Assembly: GCA_021838715.1 (NCBI GenBank)
Contig: JAKCCX010000012.1
Location: forward strand, 1-55,400
DNA: 55,400 nucleotides
Direction: 5' to 3'
Source: Pseudomonadota bacterium
GTDB lineage: Bacteria > Pseudomonadota > Gammaproteobacteria > Burkholderiales > Burkholderiaceae_F
Both the position numbers and the translations under genes were made by a program. Shown one piece after another: positions 1-13,156 of this stretch (the first letter of the stretch is position 1; each line of letters starts with the position of its first letter). The notes beneath the pieces were generated by a model. The model was not told where the DNA came from, made no database searches, and saw only the letters and a program-made list of their open reading frames with translations.

Positions 1-2
1 CC

Positions 3-728
3 GCGATCGCGGACGTTCTGCACCCGCTACTGGCGTCCGTGGTGGACGGTGGTACCGGAGTGCGCCTGCGCGGCGCATACCGCCTCGCGAACGGCGACCG
101 CATCGCCGTCGGCGGAAAGACCGGCACAGGCGATCAGCGCTACGTCGTGTATTCACGCAGCGGTGCCCTGCTCGCGTCGCGGCGCGTCAACCGCACCGCG
201 ACCTTCGTGTTCTTTCTGGGAAATCGCTTCTTCGGGACGATCACGGCGTACGTCCATGAGCCCTTTGCCGCGCACTATCGCTTTACCAGCGCCATGTCGG
301 TGCAGCTGTTGCGTGCGCTTGCGCCGGACCTGATGCCGCTGATCTCGCACCCCGATCGGGAGTGCGTCTTGCCGCCCGAGGCGACCAATCGACACGAATT
401 GCCACCAATGAAAAGGGCGTTAGTGACTGCCATCACTAACGCCCTTCATTTACATGGTCGGGGTGGCGGGATTCGAACTCGCGACCCCTTGCACCCCATG
501 CAAGTGCGCTACCAGGCTGCGCTACACCCCGAAGACGGCGATTGTATCAGGTGGAACGCTGCAGCAGTGCCCGGATCGCCTCGAGCTCCGTCCGCAGCGA
601 TGCGACATCCGTCGCCGGCGGCGCATCGGGTACCGGGGCCGATGCGCGGCTCGCCCCGCGCGGCGCAAGCGCCGCGGCTGCGGCCGCAGCCGTGCCGCTC
701 AAACGGTTGCGCGCGCCGTGAATGGTGA
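3..728 (+). CDS. Penicillin-binding protein, C-terminal part (5' end outside window; stop codon unusually far downstream)
   Basis: The reading frame enters from the left edge. It carries the transpeptidase KTG box ([11 protein letters not shown], about residues 38-48 of the visible part), followed by a beta-strand-rich end ([20 protein letters not shown]) typical of the penicillin-binding domain of class A-like PBPs. The enzyme would cross-link peptidoglycan in the periplasm. The recognisable protein ends around position 400. The frame has no stop there: it stays open through the hairpin at 411-448, through tRNA-Pro on the other strand, and into the antisense 3' part of merR, stopping only at 726-728. 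Either the gene lost its native stop, or a frameshift (natural or a sequence error) lies near the 3' end. The PBP assignment is firm; the true 3' end is uncertain. Confidence 0.6.
   Translation, partial: AIADVLHPLLASVVDGGTGVRLRGAYRLANGDRIAVGGKTGTGDQRYVVYSRSGALLASRRVNRTATFVFFLGNRFFGTITAYVHEPFAAHYRFTSAMSVQLLRALAPDLMPLISHPDRECVLPPEATNRHELPPMKRALVTAITNALHLHGRGGGIRTRDPLHPMQVRYQAALHPEDGDCIRWNAAAVPGSPRAPSAAMRHPSPAAHRVPGPMRGSPRAAQAPRLRPQPCRSNGCARREW
411..448 (-). terminator. Rho-independent terminator, 14-bp perfect stem, after tRNA-Pro
   Basis: Arms 413-426 and 433-446 are perfectly complementary around a 6-nt loop. On the minus strand the stem is followed by TTTTC, so it should terminate the transcript carrying tRNA-Pro. 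On the plus strand it is followed by CATTT, so it may also act, more weakly, on the PBP transcript. Confidence 0.8.
455..531 (-). tRNA. tRNA-Pro(GGG)
   Basis: 77 nt with the CCA end encoded. The acceptor stem CGGGGTG pairs with CACCCCG. The anticodon stem CTTGC/GCAAG encloses the loop ATGGGGT, giving anticodon GGG. The T-arm GTTCGAATC is present. It lies downstream of merR on the same strand, as in many betaproteobacteria, and is followed by a strong terminator. Confidence 0.97.
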
Positions 729-966
729 ACCCCTGGTCATAGAGCAATTCTCGGATGCGCCGCACCAACAGCACCTCGTGATGCTGGTAGTAGCGCCGAT
801 TGCCGCTGCGCTTGACCGGCCGGAGCTGTGAGAACTCCTGCTCCCAATACCGCAGCACGTGCGGCTTGACCGCGCACAGTTCGCTGACCTCGCCGATCGT
901 GAAATACCGCTTGGCGGGAATGGGCGGCAGCGCCGTCGTTTCGGCGTTTCGTTTGTCCGTGGGCAT
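547..966 (-). CDS. MerR-family transcriptional regulator
   Basis: 139 residues. The N-terminal winged-helix MerR domain spans about residues 19-90: [13 protein letters not shown], the [10 protein letters not shown] helix, then the wing around NRRYYQ. The rest is an Ala/Pro-rich linker and a short C-terminal helix ([14 protein letters not shown]). There is no effector-binding domain or metal-ligand cysteine, so the signal it responds to cannot be read. It directly follows ihfA and precedes tRNA-Pro, its conserved position in betaproteobacteria. Co-transcription with the pheST-ihfA unit is likely. Confidence 0.9.
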   Translation of the reverse strand: MPTDKRNAETTALPPIPAKRYFTIGEVSELCAVKPHVLRYWEQEFSQLRPVKRSGNRRYYQHHEVLLVRRIRELLYDQGFTIHGARNRLSGTAAAAAAALAPRGASRASAPVPDAPPATDVASLRTELEAIRALLQRST

Positions 967-981
967 TCGGGAGATCCGAAA

Positions 982-1341
982 TTATTCGGCCGGCCCGTTT
1001 TCGACGTTGGCCTTGAGCTTCTGGCTGGCATGGAAGGTCACGACCCGCCGGGCGGAAATCGCGATCTCCTCGCCCGTCTTGGGGTTGCGGCCCGGACGGG
1101 TCGGTTTGTTCCGGAGCTGGAAGTTTCCGAACCCCGAAAGCTTGACCGTTTCGCCGCGCACCAGCGCCTGCGCGATCTCGTCGAAAAAGGCTTCGACCAT
1201 GTCCTTGGCTTCGCGCTTGTTCAAACCCAGGTGTTCGAACAGGGAATCGGCGATCTCGGCCTTGGTGGTCGTGCGGCACTCGCGGCCGAAGTCCGGGCGC
1301 GCGCCGGAGTTGGGCAGAACGGGAAACTTGAATGCGTTCAT
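982..1341 (-). CDS. ihfA: Integration host factor subunit alpha
   Basis: DNA-bending HU/IHF-fold protein that pairs with IhfB in nucleoid structure, recombination and promoter architecture. The core ([24 protein letters not shown], the minor-groove arm [20 protein letters not shown]) matches IhfA. ATG at 1341 was chosen because it lies just downstream of the pheT stop. It gives 119 residues, with about 20 extra N-terminal residues compared with the E. coli protein, and no later in-frame start is apparent. The pheST-ihfA linkage is widely conserved. Confidence 0.95.
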   Translation of the reverse strand: MNAFKFPVLPNSGARPDFGRECRTTTKAEIADSLFEHLGLNKREAKDMVEAFFDEIAQALVRGETVKLSGFGNFQLRNKPTRPGRNPKTGEEIAISARRVVTFHASQKLKANVENGPAE

Positions 1342-1366
1342 CACGGGCGTATCGCTACGGCAGCCA

Positions 1367-3472
1367 TCACTGGCGCACCCGCGCCCCCCAACGGTGCTGC
1401 AGGAAGGAAAGTAGCGCGGCACGCGCCTCGTCGGCATCGGAATCCGTCAAGGAACGGCGAGTATCTTGCAGAATCACCCGAAACGCAAGACTTTTTTCCT
1501 TGATTAACAAGGCCTTATCACTCGCAACCGAGGACTTCGGCACGAACACGTCGAAGAGGTCCACGGAACGGACGGCAGACAGTGCCGAGCCATCCTGCTG
1601 CGCACAGGCACGCAGGTCGTCGAGGATCTGCCCCGCCGGCGCCGCGGCATCGACCAGCACCGCAATGTCGCGCACCAGCGCGGGAAACCGCGGCACTTCC
1701 TGCGCCACCGGAACGCCGATCTCCAGCAGCGGCGCCACGGCGACTTCGAAAAGGATCGGTGCCGCGGGCAACTCGAAGGTTTCGCACAGGCGCGGGTGCA
1801 GCTCGCCGATCCAGCCGAGCGCCCGGTCGCCCAGCGTGATGCGGGCGCAACGGCCGGGGTGCAGAGCGGGATGCCGGTCTGCCGTGAATTTCGCCGTCAG
1901 CGGCGTCAGCAGCCGTTCCAGGTCGCCCTTGACATCGAAGAGATCGACCGGCCTGGGCGCGACGCCCCACTGCTCGTGCTCCGCCGGACCGTACGCCAGC
2001 GCCGCGAGACGCTGCTCCTGGAACACGCCCGGGACGGCCTGCGGCACGCCCATGCCGTCGTCGGGCTTCGATGCGCGGGTGAATACCGCACCCAGTTCGA
2101 ACGTCCGCACACGCGTCGCCTGCCGGTTGAGGTTGTAGCGCAGGTTGCCGACCAGTCCGCCCAGAAGATGGCTGCGCATCACCGCATGCTGCTGGGCGAT
2201 GGGGTTGAGCAGCCGCACGGTGCCCGTCGGATCGGCGCCGAAATCCGCCTCCCAGTCCTCCGGTACGAAACTGAAGTTCACCAGTTCCTGGTATCCCGCC
2301 TGCGCCAGGTCGCGGCGCAGCGCGTGCGCGGCGCGGCGCCCCTCCGGGCGCACGCGCATCTGGGCGCGCGAGCGCGGCGGCTCCGCCGGGATGTTGTCGT
2401 ACCCAAAAATCCGCGCCACTTCTTCGATCAGGTCGACCTCGATCTGCAGATCGAAGCGATAGCTGGGGGGAGTGACCCGAAAAACGTTGCCGTCGCGCCG
2501 CCACGGAAATCCGAGGCGCTCGAAGCAGCGTTCGACCTGAATCGAGCTCAGCGCCACCCCGAGGATGCGCCGCAGGCGCTCCAGGCGCATGGATATCGGG
2601 TTGCGCTCGGGCAATTCGGTGATGTGGTCGGCCACCGGCCCGACCCGGGTCTCGGCGGTGCCGCAGATCTCGACGGCGAGTTGGGTCAGCCGCTCCAACG
2701 CGGCGACGGTGCGCTGGAAGTCGACGCCGCGCTCGAAGCGGTGTGCGGCTTCGGTCGTGAAGTTCAGGCGGCGCGCGCGCCCCTGGATCGCCTCCGGCAG
2801 CCAGAACGCCGCCTCGAGCACCACGTCGGTCGTCTCGAGTGTGACCGAGCTCGCCGCCCCGCCCATGATTCCGGCGATCGCCTGCGCGCCCGCATCGTCG
2901 GCCACCACGCCGAAACGCGGGTCGAGCGTGACCGTCTGCTCGTTGAGCAGCGCGATCGTCTCCCCCGGCTGCGCCCAGCGCACCTGCAGCCCGCCCTGCA
3001 GCCTGGCCAGATCGAAGACGTGCGTCGGCTGGCCGGTCTCGAACATGACGTAATTGGAAATGTCGACCAGCGCGGAGACGGGCCGCTGCCCCGACTGTTC
3101 CAGGCGCCGCTTCATCCAGTCGGGGGTTTCCGCCCGGGCATCGAGCCCGCGCAGCACCCGCCCGGCAAAGCGGCCGCACAGGTCGGGAGCGTCGATCCGT
3201 ACCGACAGGGCTTGCGGGTCATTGTCCGGGTGAGGCGCCCGCTCGGGAGCCCGGAACGGCAGTCCGCGCAATGCCGCCAATTCCCGCGCCACGCCGACCG
3301 CGCTCAGGCAGTCGCCGCGGTTGGGCGTGGCCTTGATCTCGATCGTCGCGCCATCGGCGGACACCGACTCCACCTCGAGCCCGCCCATCGTGAGCGCATC
3401 CGCCAGCACCGCAACATCGGTTCCGGCGGCGGCCGGCACGAACTCCAACAGCCATTCGACTGCAATCTTCAT
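1367..3472 (-). CDS. pheT: Phenylalanyl-tRNA synthetase beta subunit, lacking the N-terminal tRNA-binding OB domain
   Basis: Beta chain of the alpha2-beta2 PheRS that charges tRNA-Phe; it carries editing and tRNA-anchoring domains. At 701 residues it is about 100 shorter than the usual ~795. After the opening B1 segment (WLLEFVP ... MGGLEVESV) the sequence jumps within a few residues to the [13 protein letters not shown] segment. This skips the EMAP/Arc1p-like OB fold (B2, about residues 39-150 in E. coli). The B3/B4 editing domain (about 80-290, [19 protein letters not shown]), B5, the catalytic-like core and the C-terminal ferredoxin-fold anticodon-binding domain ([16 protein letters not shown]) are all present. 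The frame is clean, so this is a domain loss rather than a frameshift. It starts 12 bp after pheS. Confidence 0.95.
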   Translation of the reverse strand: MKIAVEWLLEFVPAAAGTDVAVLADALTMGGLEVESVSADGATIEIKATPNRGDCLSAVGVARELAALRGLPFRAPERAPHPDNDPQALSVRIDAPDLCGRFAGRVLRGLDARAETPDWMKRRLEQSGQRPVSALVDISNYVMFETGQPTHVFDLARLQGGLQVRWAQPGETIALLNEQTVTLDPRFGVVADDAGAQAIAGIMGGAASSVTLETTDVVLEAAFWLPEAIQGRARRLNFTTEAAHRFERGVDFQRTVAALERLTQLAVEICGTAETRVGPVADHITELPERNPISMRLERLRRILGVALSSIQVERCFERLGFPWRRDGNVFRVTPPSYRFDLQIEVDLIEEVARIFGYDNIPAEPPRSRAQMRVRPEGRRAAHALRRDLAQAGYQELVNFSFVPEDWEADFGADPTGTVRLLNPIAQQHAVMRSHLLGGLVGNLRYNLNRQATRVRTFELGAVFTRASKPDDGMGVPQAVPGVFQEQRLAALAYGPAEHEQWGVAPRPVDLFDVKGDLERLLTPLTAKFTADRHPALHPGRCARITLGDRALGWIGELHPRLCETFELPAAPILFEVAVAPLLEIGVPVAQEVPRFPALVRDIAVLVDAAAPAGQILDDLRACAQQDGSALSAVRSVDLFDVFVPKSSVASDKALLIKEKSLAFRVILQDTRRSLTDSDADEARAALLSFLQHRWGARVRQ

Positions 3473-3484
3473 TGCCGGTGGACC

Positions 3485-4504
3485 TCAGCGCGAAAAGGTT
3501 TCGAGGAACCGAAGATCGCCCTCGAAGAAGAGGCGCAGATCATCGACGCCGTAGCGCAGCATCGTCAGCCTTTCCAGGCCCGATCCGAAGGCGAAACCGA
3601 TGTACCGCTCGGGATCGAGTCCGAAGTTCTGTACGACCTTGGGATGCACCTGACCGGCACCGGAGATCTCCAGCCAGCGGCCCTTGCGCGCCCCGCTGGT
3701 GAACATCATGTCGATCTCGGCCGACGGCTCCGTGAACGGGAAATACGACGGTCGGAACCGCACGACGAGATCGTCGGTCTCGAAGAACCGTCGCAGGAAA
3801 TCGGTGTACACCCCTTTCAGGTCGGCAAAGCTCACGTCTTCATCGATCCACAAGCCCTCGACCTGGTGGAACATCGGCGAGTGGGTTGCGTCGCTGTCGA
3901 CCCGATAGGTCCGACCCGGCGCGATCACCCGCAGCGGCGGCGGCGTGCGCCGGGCATAGCGCACCTGGATCGGCGACGTATGCGTGCGCAGCAAGAGGGG
4001 CTTGCCGTCGGCGTCCTGCACGTCGACGTAGAACGTATCCTGCATCGACCGCGCCGGATGGTTGTCGGGGTTGTTGAGCGCGGTGAAGTTGAACCAGTCG
4101 GTCTCGATTTCCGGACCGTCGGCGACGTCGAACCCGATCGACGAGAAGATCTCCTCGACCCGCATCCAGGTACGCAGAACCGGGTGGATGCCGCCGGGAT
4201 TGCGGCGCCGGCCCGGCAGGCTGACATCGACCGCCTCGGCCGAGAGCCGGGCCTGCATCGCCTCCTGCGCCAGCCGGGTCCGATGTTCCGCCAGCATGCC
4301 CTCGATCGCGGCCTTGGCGGCGTTGATCCGCGCGCCCTCGGCCCGGCGCTGCTCGGGGTCCAGGCTCCCGAGGCGCTTGAGCAGTTCGGTAAGACTTCCG
4401 CTCTTGCCGAGAAAGCGCGCCTTCTCGTTCTCGAGCGCGGCGGGCTGCGTCGCCGCGGCAAATGCCCGACGCGCTTCGTCGATCAGCAGTTCCAGCGAGT
4501 CCAA
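3485..4504 (-). CDS. pheS: Phenylalanyl-tRNA synthetase alpha subunit
   Basis: Catalytic chain of PheRS. The N-terminal coiled coil (about 1-90) precedes a class II core. Motif 2 is visible around [23 protein letters not shown], and motif 3 as the [15 protein letters not shown] stretch. The TTG at 4504 is proposed as start: it has AAAGGA about 7 nt upstream and yields 339 residues aligned with the E. coli start. An upstream in-frame extension reaching 4579 encodes non-homologous sequence. It is followed directly by pheT in the thrS operon. Confidence 0.93.
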   Translation of the reverse strand: MDSLELLIDEARRAFAAATQPAALENEKARFLGKSGSLTELLKRLGSLDPEQRRAEGARINAAKAAIEGMLAEHRTRLAQEAMQARLSAEAVDVSLPGRRRNPGGIHPVLRTWMRVEEIFSSIGFDVADGPEIETDWFNFTALNNPDNHPARSMQDTFYVDVQDADGKPLLLRTHTSPIQVRYARRTPPPLRVIAPGRTYRVDSDATHSPMFHQVEGLWIDEDVSFADLKGVYTDFLRRFFETDDLVVRFRPSYFPFTEPSAEIDMMFTSGARKGRWLEISGAGQVHPKVVQNFGLDPERYIGFAFGSGLERLTMLRYGVDDLRLFFEGDLRFLETFSR

Positions 4505-4657
4505 GCGGGTTCCTTTGTGCGTTGCTCCGCGTCTTGCCAGGAACCAATCCCCGCCCCCCCGAGGATCGGGACGGGGCAAGGAGGAATCGGCTCCGGGTTT
4601 CGATTGCGCATCCCCACCCCGACGCGCTCCCGCGAAGGGGAGCGGGGGCGCGGGGCG

Positions 4658-5017
4658 TCAGGCGGCCAGGGTGGCCTTGACGCGCTCGACGATGGCCGCG
4701 AACGACGGCTTGTCGAGCACCGCCATGTCGGCCAGCACCTTGCGGTCGAGGTCGATCTGCGCCTTGTTGAGGCCGTTGATGAACACGCTGTAGGTCAGAT
4801 CGTGTTCGCGGACCGCGGCGTTGATCCGGGCGATCCACAGCGAACGGAACACGCGCTTCTTCGTGCGGCGGTCGCGATAGGCATATTGCCCGGCCTTCAT
4901 GACCGCCTGCTTGGCGATCCGGAATACGTTGTTGCGCCGTTGGGTGAATCCCTTGGCTGCTGCAAGAACCTTCTTATGGCGCGCACGCGCCGTCACGCCA
5001 CGTTTTACTCGGGGCAT
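4658..5017 (-). CDS. rplT: 50S ribosomal protein L20
   Basis: 119 residues, the standard length. Basic N-terminus ([19 protein letters not shown]) and the conserved central stretch [16 protein letters not shown]20 is needed early in 50S assembly and in many bacteria represses its own infC-rpmI-rplT operon. It lies 45 bp after rpmI and is separated from pheS by about 150 bp without a recognisable terminator. Confidence 0.98.
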   Translation of the reverse strand: MPRVKRGVTARARHKKVLAAAKGFTQRRNNVFRIAKQAVMKAGQYAYRDRRTKKRVFRSLWIARINAAVREHDLTYSVFINGLNKAQIDLDRKVLADMAVLDKPSFAAIVERVKATLAA

Positions 5018-5062
5018 TTTTTACCTCGCTGATCAGGAAGAACGGATGGACTCGAACGACGC

Positions 5063-5260
5063 TCAGGCATACGGCATCATGCGCCGGACCGACAATTCGT
5101 CGGACGGATGCAGATTCACCGCGCCGCGCAGTTGACGCTTGGTCTTCGTCGACTTTTTGGTCAGGATGTGCCGTTTGTTGGCCTGACCGCGCTTGATCGA
5201 GCCGCTGGCGCGAATCTGAAAGCGTTTCGCCGCGCTCTTCTTGGTCTTCATCTTGGGCAT
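5063..5260 (-). CDS. rpmI: 50S ribosomal protein L35
   Basis: 65 residues starting [14 protein letters not shown], the invariant L35 N-terminus, and ending in the [15 protein letters not shown] region. The ATG at 5260 is preceded by an AGAGAGGTGC-type ribosome-binding site. The in-frame extension up to 5395 is spurious. It lies between infC and rplT. Confidence 0.97.
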   Translation of the reverse strand: MPKMKTKKSAAKRFQIRASGSIKRGQANKRHILTKKSTKTKRQLRGAVNLHPSDELSVRRMMPYA

Positions 5261-5410
5261 GACTGCACCTCTCTCTTTTTCGATGCTGCGGGGCGTCTGG
5301 CGCTCGCCAGAACTTGCATGGCCTGCAGCACTTGTCGGCGGGAATCGCCCGCACATCCGTGCAGACGTCCACACCCCTTTTTCCCTCCCGCCCACGAGAG
5401 GAAAAAATCC

Positions 5411-5932
5411 TTACTTCTTCTTTTTCGGCGCGAGCACCATCACCATCTGGCGCCCTTCCAGCTTGGGCATCGCCTCGACCTGGCTTACTTCCAGCAGGTC
5501 GTCGCGCACCCGCTCCAGCACCTTGAGGCCCAGTTCCTGGTGCGCCATTTCGCGACCGCGAAACCGCATCGTCACCTTGGCCTTGTCGCCCTCTTCGAGA
5601 AACTCGGCGAGCTTGCGGATCTTGGTGTTGTAATCGTTATCGTCCGTTGCCGGACGGAACTTGATTTCCTTGACCTGGATCTGCCGCTGCTTGAGCTTGG
5701 CCTCGTGTGCGCGTTTCTGCTCCTGGTACCGGAACTTGCCGTAGTCCATGAGCCGGCACACGGGCGGAGACGCCGTCGGCGCGATTTCCACAAGATCGAC
5801 GTCTGCCTCTTCGGCCATCCGCCGGGCTTCCCCCAGCCGCATGACGCCGATCGGCTCCCCCTCGATTCCGACCAGACGGACTTCGAGGGCCGTGATTTCG
5901 CCGTTGATGCGATGCGAACGTTCCTGAGCGAT
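5411..5932 (-). CDS. infC: Translation initiation factor IF-3, rare ATC start codon
   Basis: 173 residues counted from an ATC at 5932, which is preceded by GGAGGA five nucleotides upstream. The first ATG, at 5842, would delete the first 30 residues of the N-domain, which are clearly present ([20 protein letters not shown]). IF-3 blocks premature 50S joining and discriminates against non-AUG starts. infC itself commonly starts with AUU or AUC so that IF-3 limits its own synthesis. The N-domain, lysine-rich linker ([24 protein letters not shown]) and C-domain are intact. It starts 20 bp after thrS. Confidence 0.95.
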   Translation of the reverse strand: MAQERSHRINGEITALEVRLVGIEGEPIGVMRLGEARRMAEEADVDLVEIAPTASPPVCRLMDYGKFRYQEQKRAHEAKLKQRQIQVKEIKFRPATDDNDYNTKIRKLAEFLEEGDKAKVTMRFRGREMAHQELGLKVLERVRDDLLEVSQVEAMPKLEGRQMVMVLAPKKKK

Positions 5933-5952
5933 GGTATTCCTCCGAAAAAAAT

Positions 5953-7884
5953 TTATGCCGTGCCGGCAGGCACGTTGCGCCGCTGCGCAACGTCCGAACC
6001 GAGGCGCTCCGCGAATGCCGCCAGAGGCATCGCCCCCAGATCGACTCCGCCACGCGCGCGCACGGCAACCAGTCCTGCCTGCGCTTCTTTCTCCCCCACG
6101 ACCAGAACGTAGGGAATCTTTTGCAAGGCAAGACTGCGGATTTTATAAGCGATCTTCTCGTTGCGCAAATCCGCGAATCCCCTAAGGCCTTGTTTTTTCA
6201 AGTCGGCGCAAACGGACCGGGCGTATTCCCCGAAAGATTCCGAAATACTGGCGACGGCGAACTGCTGTGGCGCCAGCCACGGCGGCAGCGCGCCGGCGTA
6301 ATGCTCGATCAGGATGCCGATGAACCGCTCCAGGGAGCCCACGATGGCGCGGTGGAGCATCACCGGAACCTTGCGGGTGTTGTCCTCGGCGACGTATTCC
6401 GCGCCCAGGCGCCCCGGCATCGCGAAATCGACCTGGATCGTTCCGCACTGCCAGGAACGGCCGATCGAATCCTTGAGGTGGTACTCGATCTTCGGGCCGT
6501 AGAACGCACCCTCCCCCGGCGCCACGACGAACGCGCAGCCGGAGCGGCGCAAGGATTCCTGCAACGCCGCTTCCGCCCGATCCCACGACTCGTCGGAGCC
6601 GATGCGGGAGGCCGGCCGGGTGGCGATCTTGTAGGCGATGTCGGTGAAGCCGAAGTCGCGGTAGACGTTCTGCAGCAGCGCGGTATAGGCGACGCACTCA
6701 TCGAGGATCTGCTCTTCGGTGCAGAAGATGTGCCCGTCGTCCTGGGTGAAGCCGCGCACCCGCATGATGCCGTGCAGCGCCCCGGAGGGTTCGTTGCGAT
6801 GGCATTGGCCGAATTCGCCATAGCGCAGCGGCAGGTCGCGGTACGAACGCAGATCCGACTTGTAGATCTGGATGTGGCCCGGACAGTTCATCGGCTTGAT
6901 CGCGTAGTGCCGGTTCTCGGACTCCGTGGTGAACATGTTGTCGCGGAAGTTGTCCCAGTGGCCGGTCTTCTCCCACAGGCTGCGATCGAGGATCTGCGGC
7001 GCCTTGACCTCCTGGTAGCCGTTGTCCTGGTAGACCCGGCGCATGTACTGCTCCACCTGCTGCCACACCGCCCAGCCCTTGGGATGCCAGAAGATCAGCC
7101 CGGGCGCTTCGTCCTGCTGATGGAACAGATCGAGTTCGCGGCCGAGACGGCGGTGGTCGCGCTTTTCCGCCTCCTCGATCATGCGCAGATAGGCGTCCTG
7201 CTCGTCCTTCTTCGCCCAGGCGGTGCCGTAGATCCGCTGCAGCATCTCGTTGCGGCTGTCGCCGCGCCAATACGCGCCCGCGACCTTCGTGAGCTTGAAG
7301 ACGCGCAGCCGCCCGGTGGAGGGCACGTGCGGTCCCACGCAAAGGTCGACGAAGCCCTCGCCGTCCCAATAGACCGAGATCGGCTCACCCGCCGGAATCC
7401 CTTCGATGATCTCGGCCTTGTAGCGTTCGCCCTTGTCGCGGAAGAACTCGATCGCCTGCTGCCGATCCCACACCTCGCGGCGCACCGGTTCGTCGCGGGC
7501 CGCCAGTTCCGCCATCCGGCGCTCCAGTGCGCCGAGGTCCTCGGGGGTGAAGGGACGCTTGTAGGCGATGTCGTAGTAGAACCCGTTTTCGATCACCGGT
7601 CCGATCGTGATCTGGGCGTCGGGAAAGAGGTCCTTGACCGCGTACGCCAGCAGGTGCGCGGTGGAATGGCGCAGGACCTCCAGCCCCTCCGGATCGCGGT
7701 CGGTGATGATCGCCAGCGAGGCATCGCGCTCGATGCGGTGGGAGGTGTCGACCAGGCGGCCGTCGACCTTGCCGGCCAGCGCCGCCTTGGCGAGGCCGGG
7801 ACCGATTGCCGCGGCGACTTCGGCGACGGTGGGTACCCCGTCGAAGCGACGGATGGAACCGTCGGGGAGGGAAATCGAGATCAT
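5953..7884 (-). CDS. thrS: Threonyl-tRNA synthetase
   Basis: 643 residues, standard length. Order of domains: N-terminal TGS domain (about 1-62, [16 protein letters not shown]), second additional/editing domain with the [12 protein letters not shown] motif, class II catalytic core with the zinc-site cysteine in KPMNCPGH, motif 2 ([20 protein letters not shown]), motif 3 near [16 protein letters not shown], and the anticodon-binding domain. It is the first gene of the thrS-infC-rpmI-rplT-pheST-ihfA operon. A TACAAT box lies at 7928-7933 on the minus strand, without a convincing -35. Confidence 0.98.
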   Translation of the reverse strand: MISISLPDGSIRRFDGVPTVAEVAAAIGPGLAKAALAGKVDGRLVDTSHRIERDASLAIITDRDPEGLEVLRHSTAHLLAYAVKDLFPDAQITIGPVIENGFYYDIAYKRPFTPEDLGALERRMAELAARDEPVRREVWDRQQAIEFFRDKGERYKAEIIEGIPAGEPISVYWDGEGFVDLCVGPHVPSTGRLRVFKLTKVAGAYWRGDSRNEMLQRIYGTAWAKKDEQDAYLRMIEEAEKRDHRRLGRELDLFHQQDEAPGLIFWHPKGWAVWQQVEQYMRRVYQDNGYQEVKAPQILDRSLWEKTGHWDNFRDNMFTTESENRHYAIKPMNCPGHIQIYKSDLRSYRDLPLRYGEFGQCHRNEPSGALHGIMRVRGFTQDDGHIFCTEEQILDECVAYTALLQNVYRDFGFTDIAYKIATRPASRIGSDESWDRAEAALQESLRRSGCAFVVAPGEGAFYGPKIEYHLKDSIGRSWQCGTIQVDFAMPGRLGAEYVAEDNTRKVPVMLHRAIVGSLERFIGILIEHYAGALPPWLAPQQFAVASISESFGEYARSVCADLKKQGLRGFADLRNEKIAYKIRSLALQKIPYVLVVGEKEAQAGLVAVRARGGVDLGAMPLAAFAERLGSDVAQRRNVPAGTA

Positions 7885-8004
7885 GTCAGCGCGGAACGCC
7901 TTCCGGATACGGGGCGGAAAACCGGAAATTGTACCGGTGCCGGCGGGGCCCGGCGCGGCATTTGCCGGGTTCGATCGAACCGGCCCTGCGCCGGCCGGCC
8001 GGGT

Positions 8005-9962
8005 TCAGAGGATCCGCTCCTCCCACCCTTCGACCACGTCCTGCGCCCGCGCCAGCGCCTCCGGATCCATCGGCCGGATCCCGAGGGCGGCAAGGATGCG
8101 CGCGTTGAGCAAGGCGGCGTTTGCCGGCTTGGTGAGCACGATCGGCTCCTCCACCCGGCTGCGCGCGATCGCGGCGGCCGCCTGCGGGTTGCTTTCCAGC
8201 CGCCGCCGCATCTGATAATGGAATTCGGCGAGTACGTCCATGGGACTCATCGCCGTCAGCAGGATCACCGGCAGCGGCACGCCCACCAGCTCCCGCACCC
8301 GGAACGCCGCCTCCGCGCCATCGACCGGTCCGCCCAGGTTCTGATCGGCGATGATCAGATCGACGCGGCAATCCCGCCCCAGGCGCTTGACCACGGCGCC
8401 GGTGAAGGCCGTCGCGGAAATGACGTCGGCCCCCCACGACCGCAATAGGCGCGCCAGGCTGTTGAGAATGCCCTCGTTGTCTTCGAAGAGCAGAACGCAG
8501 ACCCCGGGGATGGGCTGGATGGAACTCTCGGGCAACTGCTCCGGGCCGCTGCGCGGCGGCGACAGCAGCGCCGAAAACGGCGCCTGCACCCGGAACATCG
8601 TGCCGAAGCCGGGGCGCGTGCGCACCGTCACCGCGTGCCCGAGCACGCCGCAGATGCGGCGCACGATCGAAAGCCCGAGGCCGAATCCGCCGGCGGTTCC
8701 GTCCGCGGCCCCCTTGCCGCTCTCGCCGCGATAGAACTCGTCGAAGATCCGGTCCAGGTCCTGTTTGTGGATACCCGGCCCGGTATCCCAGATCTCGAGA
8801 TCGACGATGTCGCCGGTGCGGCGCCGCGCCGCCAGCAGGACGCCGCCATGGGCGGTGTAGCGGATCGCATTGGCCAGCAGGTTGCGCAGGACGCGCGACA
8901 GCAGCAGACCGTCGCTGGTCACGCAAAGATTGGTCTCCCGGACGCGGAACTCGAGCCGCCGGGCTTCCGCCAGCGGCAGGAATTCCCGCTGCAACCCGGT
9001 GAAGACCTCGGCCAGCGAAACCGATTCGATGCGCGGCTGGATCGCCCCCGCATCGAGGCGCGACACCTCGAGCAGTTCCCCCACCAGATTGGACAGCGTT
9101 TCGACCCCGGCGGAAAGGTTGCGCACCAGCGGCACGATCGGCCCCTGCGCGCGCTTGCGCAGCAAGGAGCAATAGATGCCGATGGCCTGCAAAGGCTGGC
9201 GGAGGTCATGGCTCGCCGCCGCAAAAAACCGCGTCTTGGAACGCGTCGCCGCCTCGGCCGCACGCCGCGCGTCCTCGGCGATGCGCTTTTCCGAAATCAG
9301 CTGGTTGAGCAGGATCTCGTTGTCGATGCCCGCCTTCACCGATTCGGCAACCGTGCGCCCATAGTTGCGGCCCATGTAGAGCGTGGCGCCGAGAATCGCC
9401 GCGACGATGGCCGCCGCCGCCGAATACACCGGCGCGTGCTCCACCCACAGCCGTGCCGCCAGCGGCAGGAGCGCGAGCGGCAGATACGCCAGCAGCACCG
9501 GCGCGTAGGAAGAAAGCTGCGACAGGGAACCGAACACGACCCCCAGGATCGCGGCCACCAGCACGAGTTGGAGCACGGGCGACGACGGAAAGAAACACGC
9601 GCCCGCCACCCCCCATAACGCGCCCGCGGTCACGGCGCTCGCGAGCCAGCGCCGGATCCATGCGGTCGCCGCGATGCCCGGCTCCGCTCCCGCCGCCTCG
9701 GCCGGCCCCCGGACCGCATAGTCGCCCGCCACGCGCAGGCGCATGGCGGTTTCGAGCAGCACGGCGGCAAGCCATCCGAGCACCGCGACCCGGTATCCGG
9801 TTCCCCAGGACACGGCGACCACCGCCGCGCCCCCCAGCACGCCCACCAGCGCCGCCTGCGGCGCCTGCTGGAACACCGCCCCGGCGATCCCGTGTCGGAT
9901 CCGCCCGTGCCGGTGTTCGTGGGACTCGTCGGCCAGTCCGAGCCGGGTGATCGGGCCGCTGG

Positions 9963-9966
<4 letters not shown>
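8005..9966 (-). CDS. Membrane-bound hybrid sensor histidine kinase with C-terminal receiver domain
   Basis: 653 residues. The N-terminal half (about 30-215) has several hydrophobic segments and no recognisable periplasmic sensor. The HisKA box FAAASHDLRQPLQAIG has the phospho-accepting histidine near residue 253. It is followed by an HATPase domain (N box NLLANAIRYT, G1 DTGPGI, G2 GFGLGLSIV) and a C-terminal receiver domain with the acceptor aspartate in IIADQNLGG. The SHDLRQPLQ variant is typical of RpfC/NahK-like hybrid kinases. ATG at 9966 forms an ATGA overlap with the ldcA stop. No output regulator is adjacent, so a partner is probably encoded elsewhere. Confidence 0.88.
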
Positions 9967-12813
<2,847 letters not shown>

Positions 12814-13156
12814 TGCCTGTTTATTTGTAACTTTCTCCAGAAAATCCGTTGACAGCGTAGCGCCGTCGGCGGAAAATTCGCCGCATCGCAACAACGGGGA
12901 GTTACCCCATGGACAACTGCTCTAGTCGATCTTGGAAGTAACAGCGGGATCCGCGGCAAGAGTCCATTTCTCCTCCGCCGTCCCGCGAATCGCGGGACGG
13001 TGCCCAAAGCAAGTCTGTCATCCAGCGTAGTTCTGACCAGCCCGGTGCGCGCATGCGCCCCCGGTTCGGCCTTGCGCTGAGCACCCTCCTCATCGTCGTT
13101 TTGGCCTGTCGCCGACCTGCCGTCGGTTGCGGGTGCCTGCTTGGGAGGTGCGCACC
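12814..13156 (+). other. 343-bp non-coding leader upstream of the small ORF and the Nramp-like transporter
   Basis: No convincing gene. It holds several potential stems: GGGGAGTTACCCC at about 12896-12908, and a perfect 10-bp inverted repeat with arms 12978-12987 and 12991-13000 around AAT, not followed by a T-run. It ends in GGGAGG eight bases before the ATG at 13157. The length and structure would fit a regulatory 5' leader such as a metal-sensing element. I could not match it to the yybP-ykoY or M-box consensus by eye. Confidence 0.4.
12978..13000. repeat. Perfect 10-bp inverted repeat with 3-nt loop in the leader
   Basis: Arm CCGTCCCGCG, loop AAT, arm CGCGGGACGG. The stem is very stable but has no U-tract on either strand, so it is not a canonical intrinsic terminator. 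It could be a leader hairpin or a protein-binding palindrome. Confidence 0.7.

Noticed and set aside
1796-5032. 1078-codon plus-strand open frame opposite pheT, pheS and rplT
   Set aside because: Antisense frame held open by high GC; the opposite strand encodes clear, conserved proteins.
12896-13000. Manganese (yybP-ykoY) or M-box riboswitch in the Nramp leader
   Set aside because: GGGGAGTTACCCC hints at a stem, but I could not find the conserved paired core of either class; left as an open question needing a covariance search.
12978-13000. Intrinsic terminator after the ATP-grasp-like gene
   Set aside because: Strong stem but no T-run on either strand.
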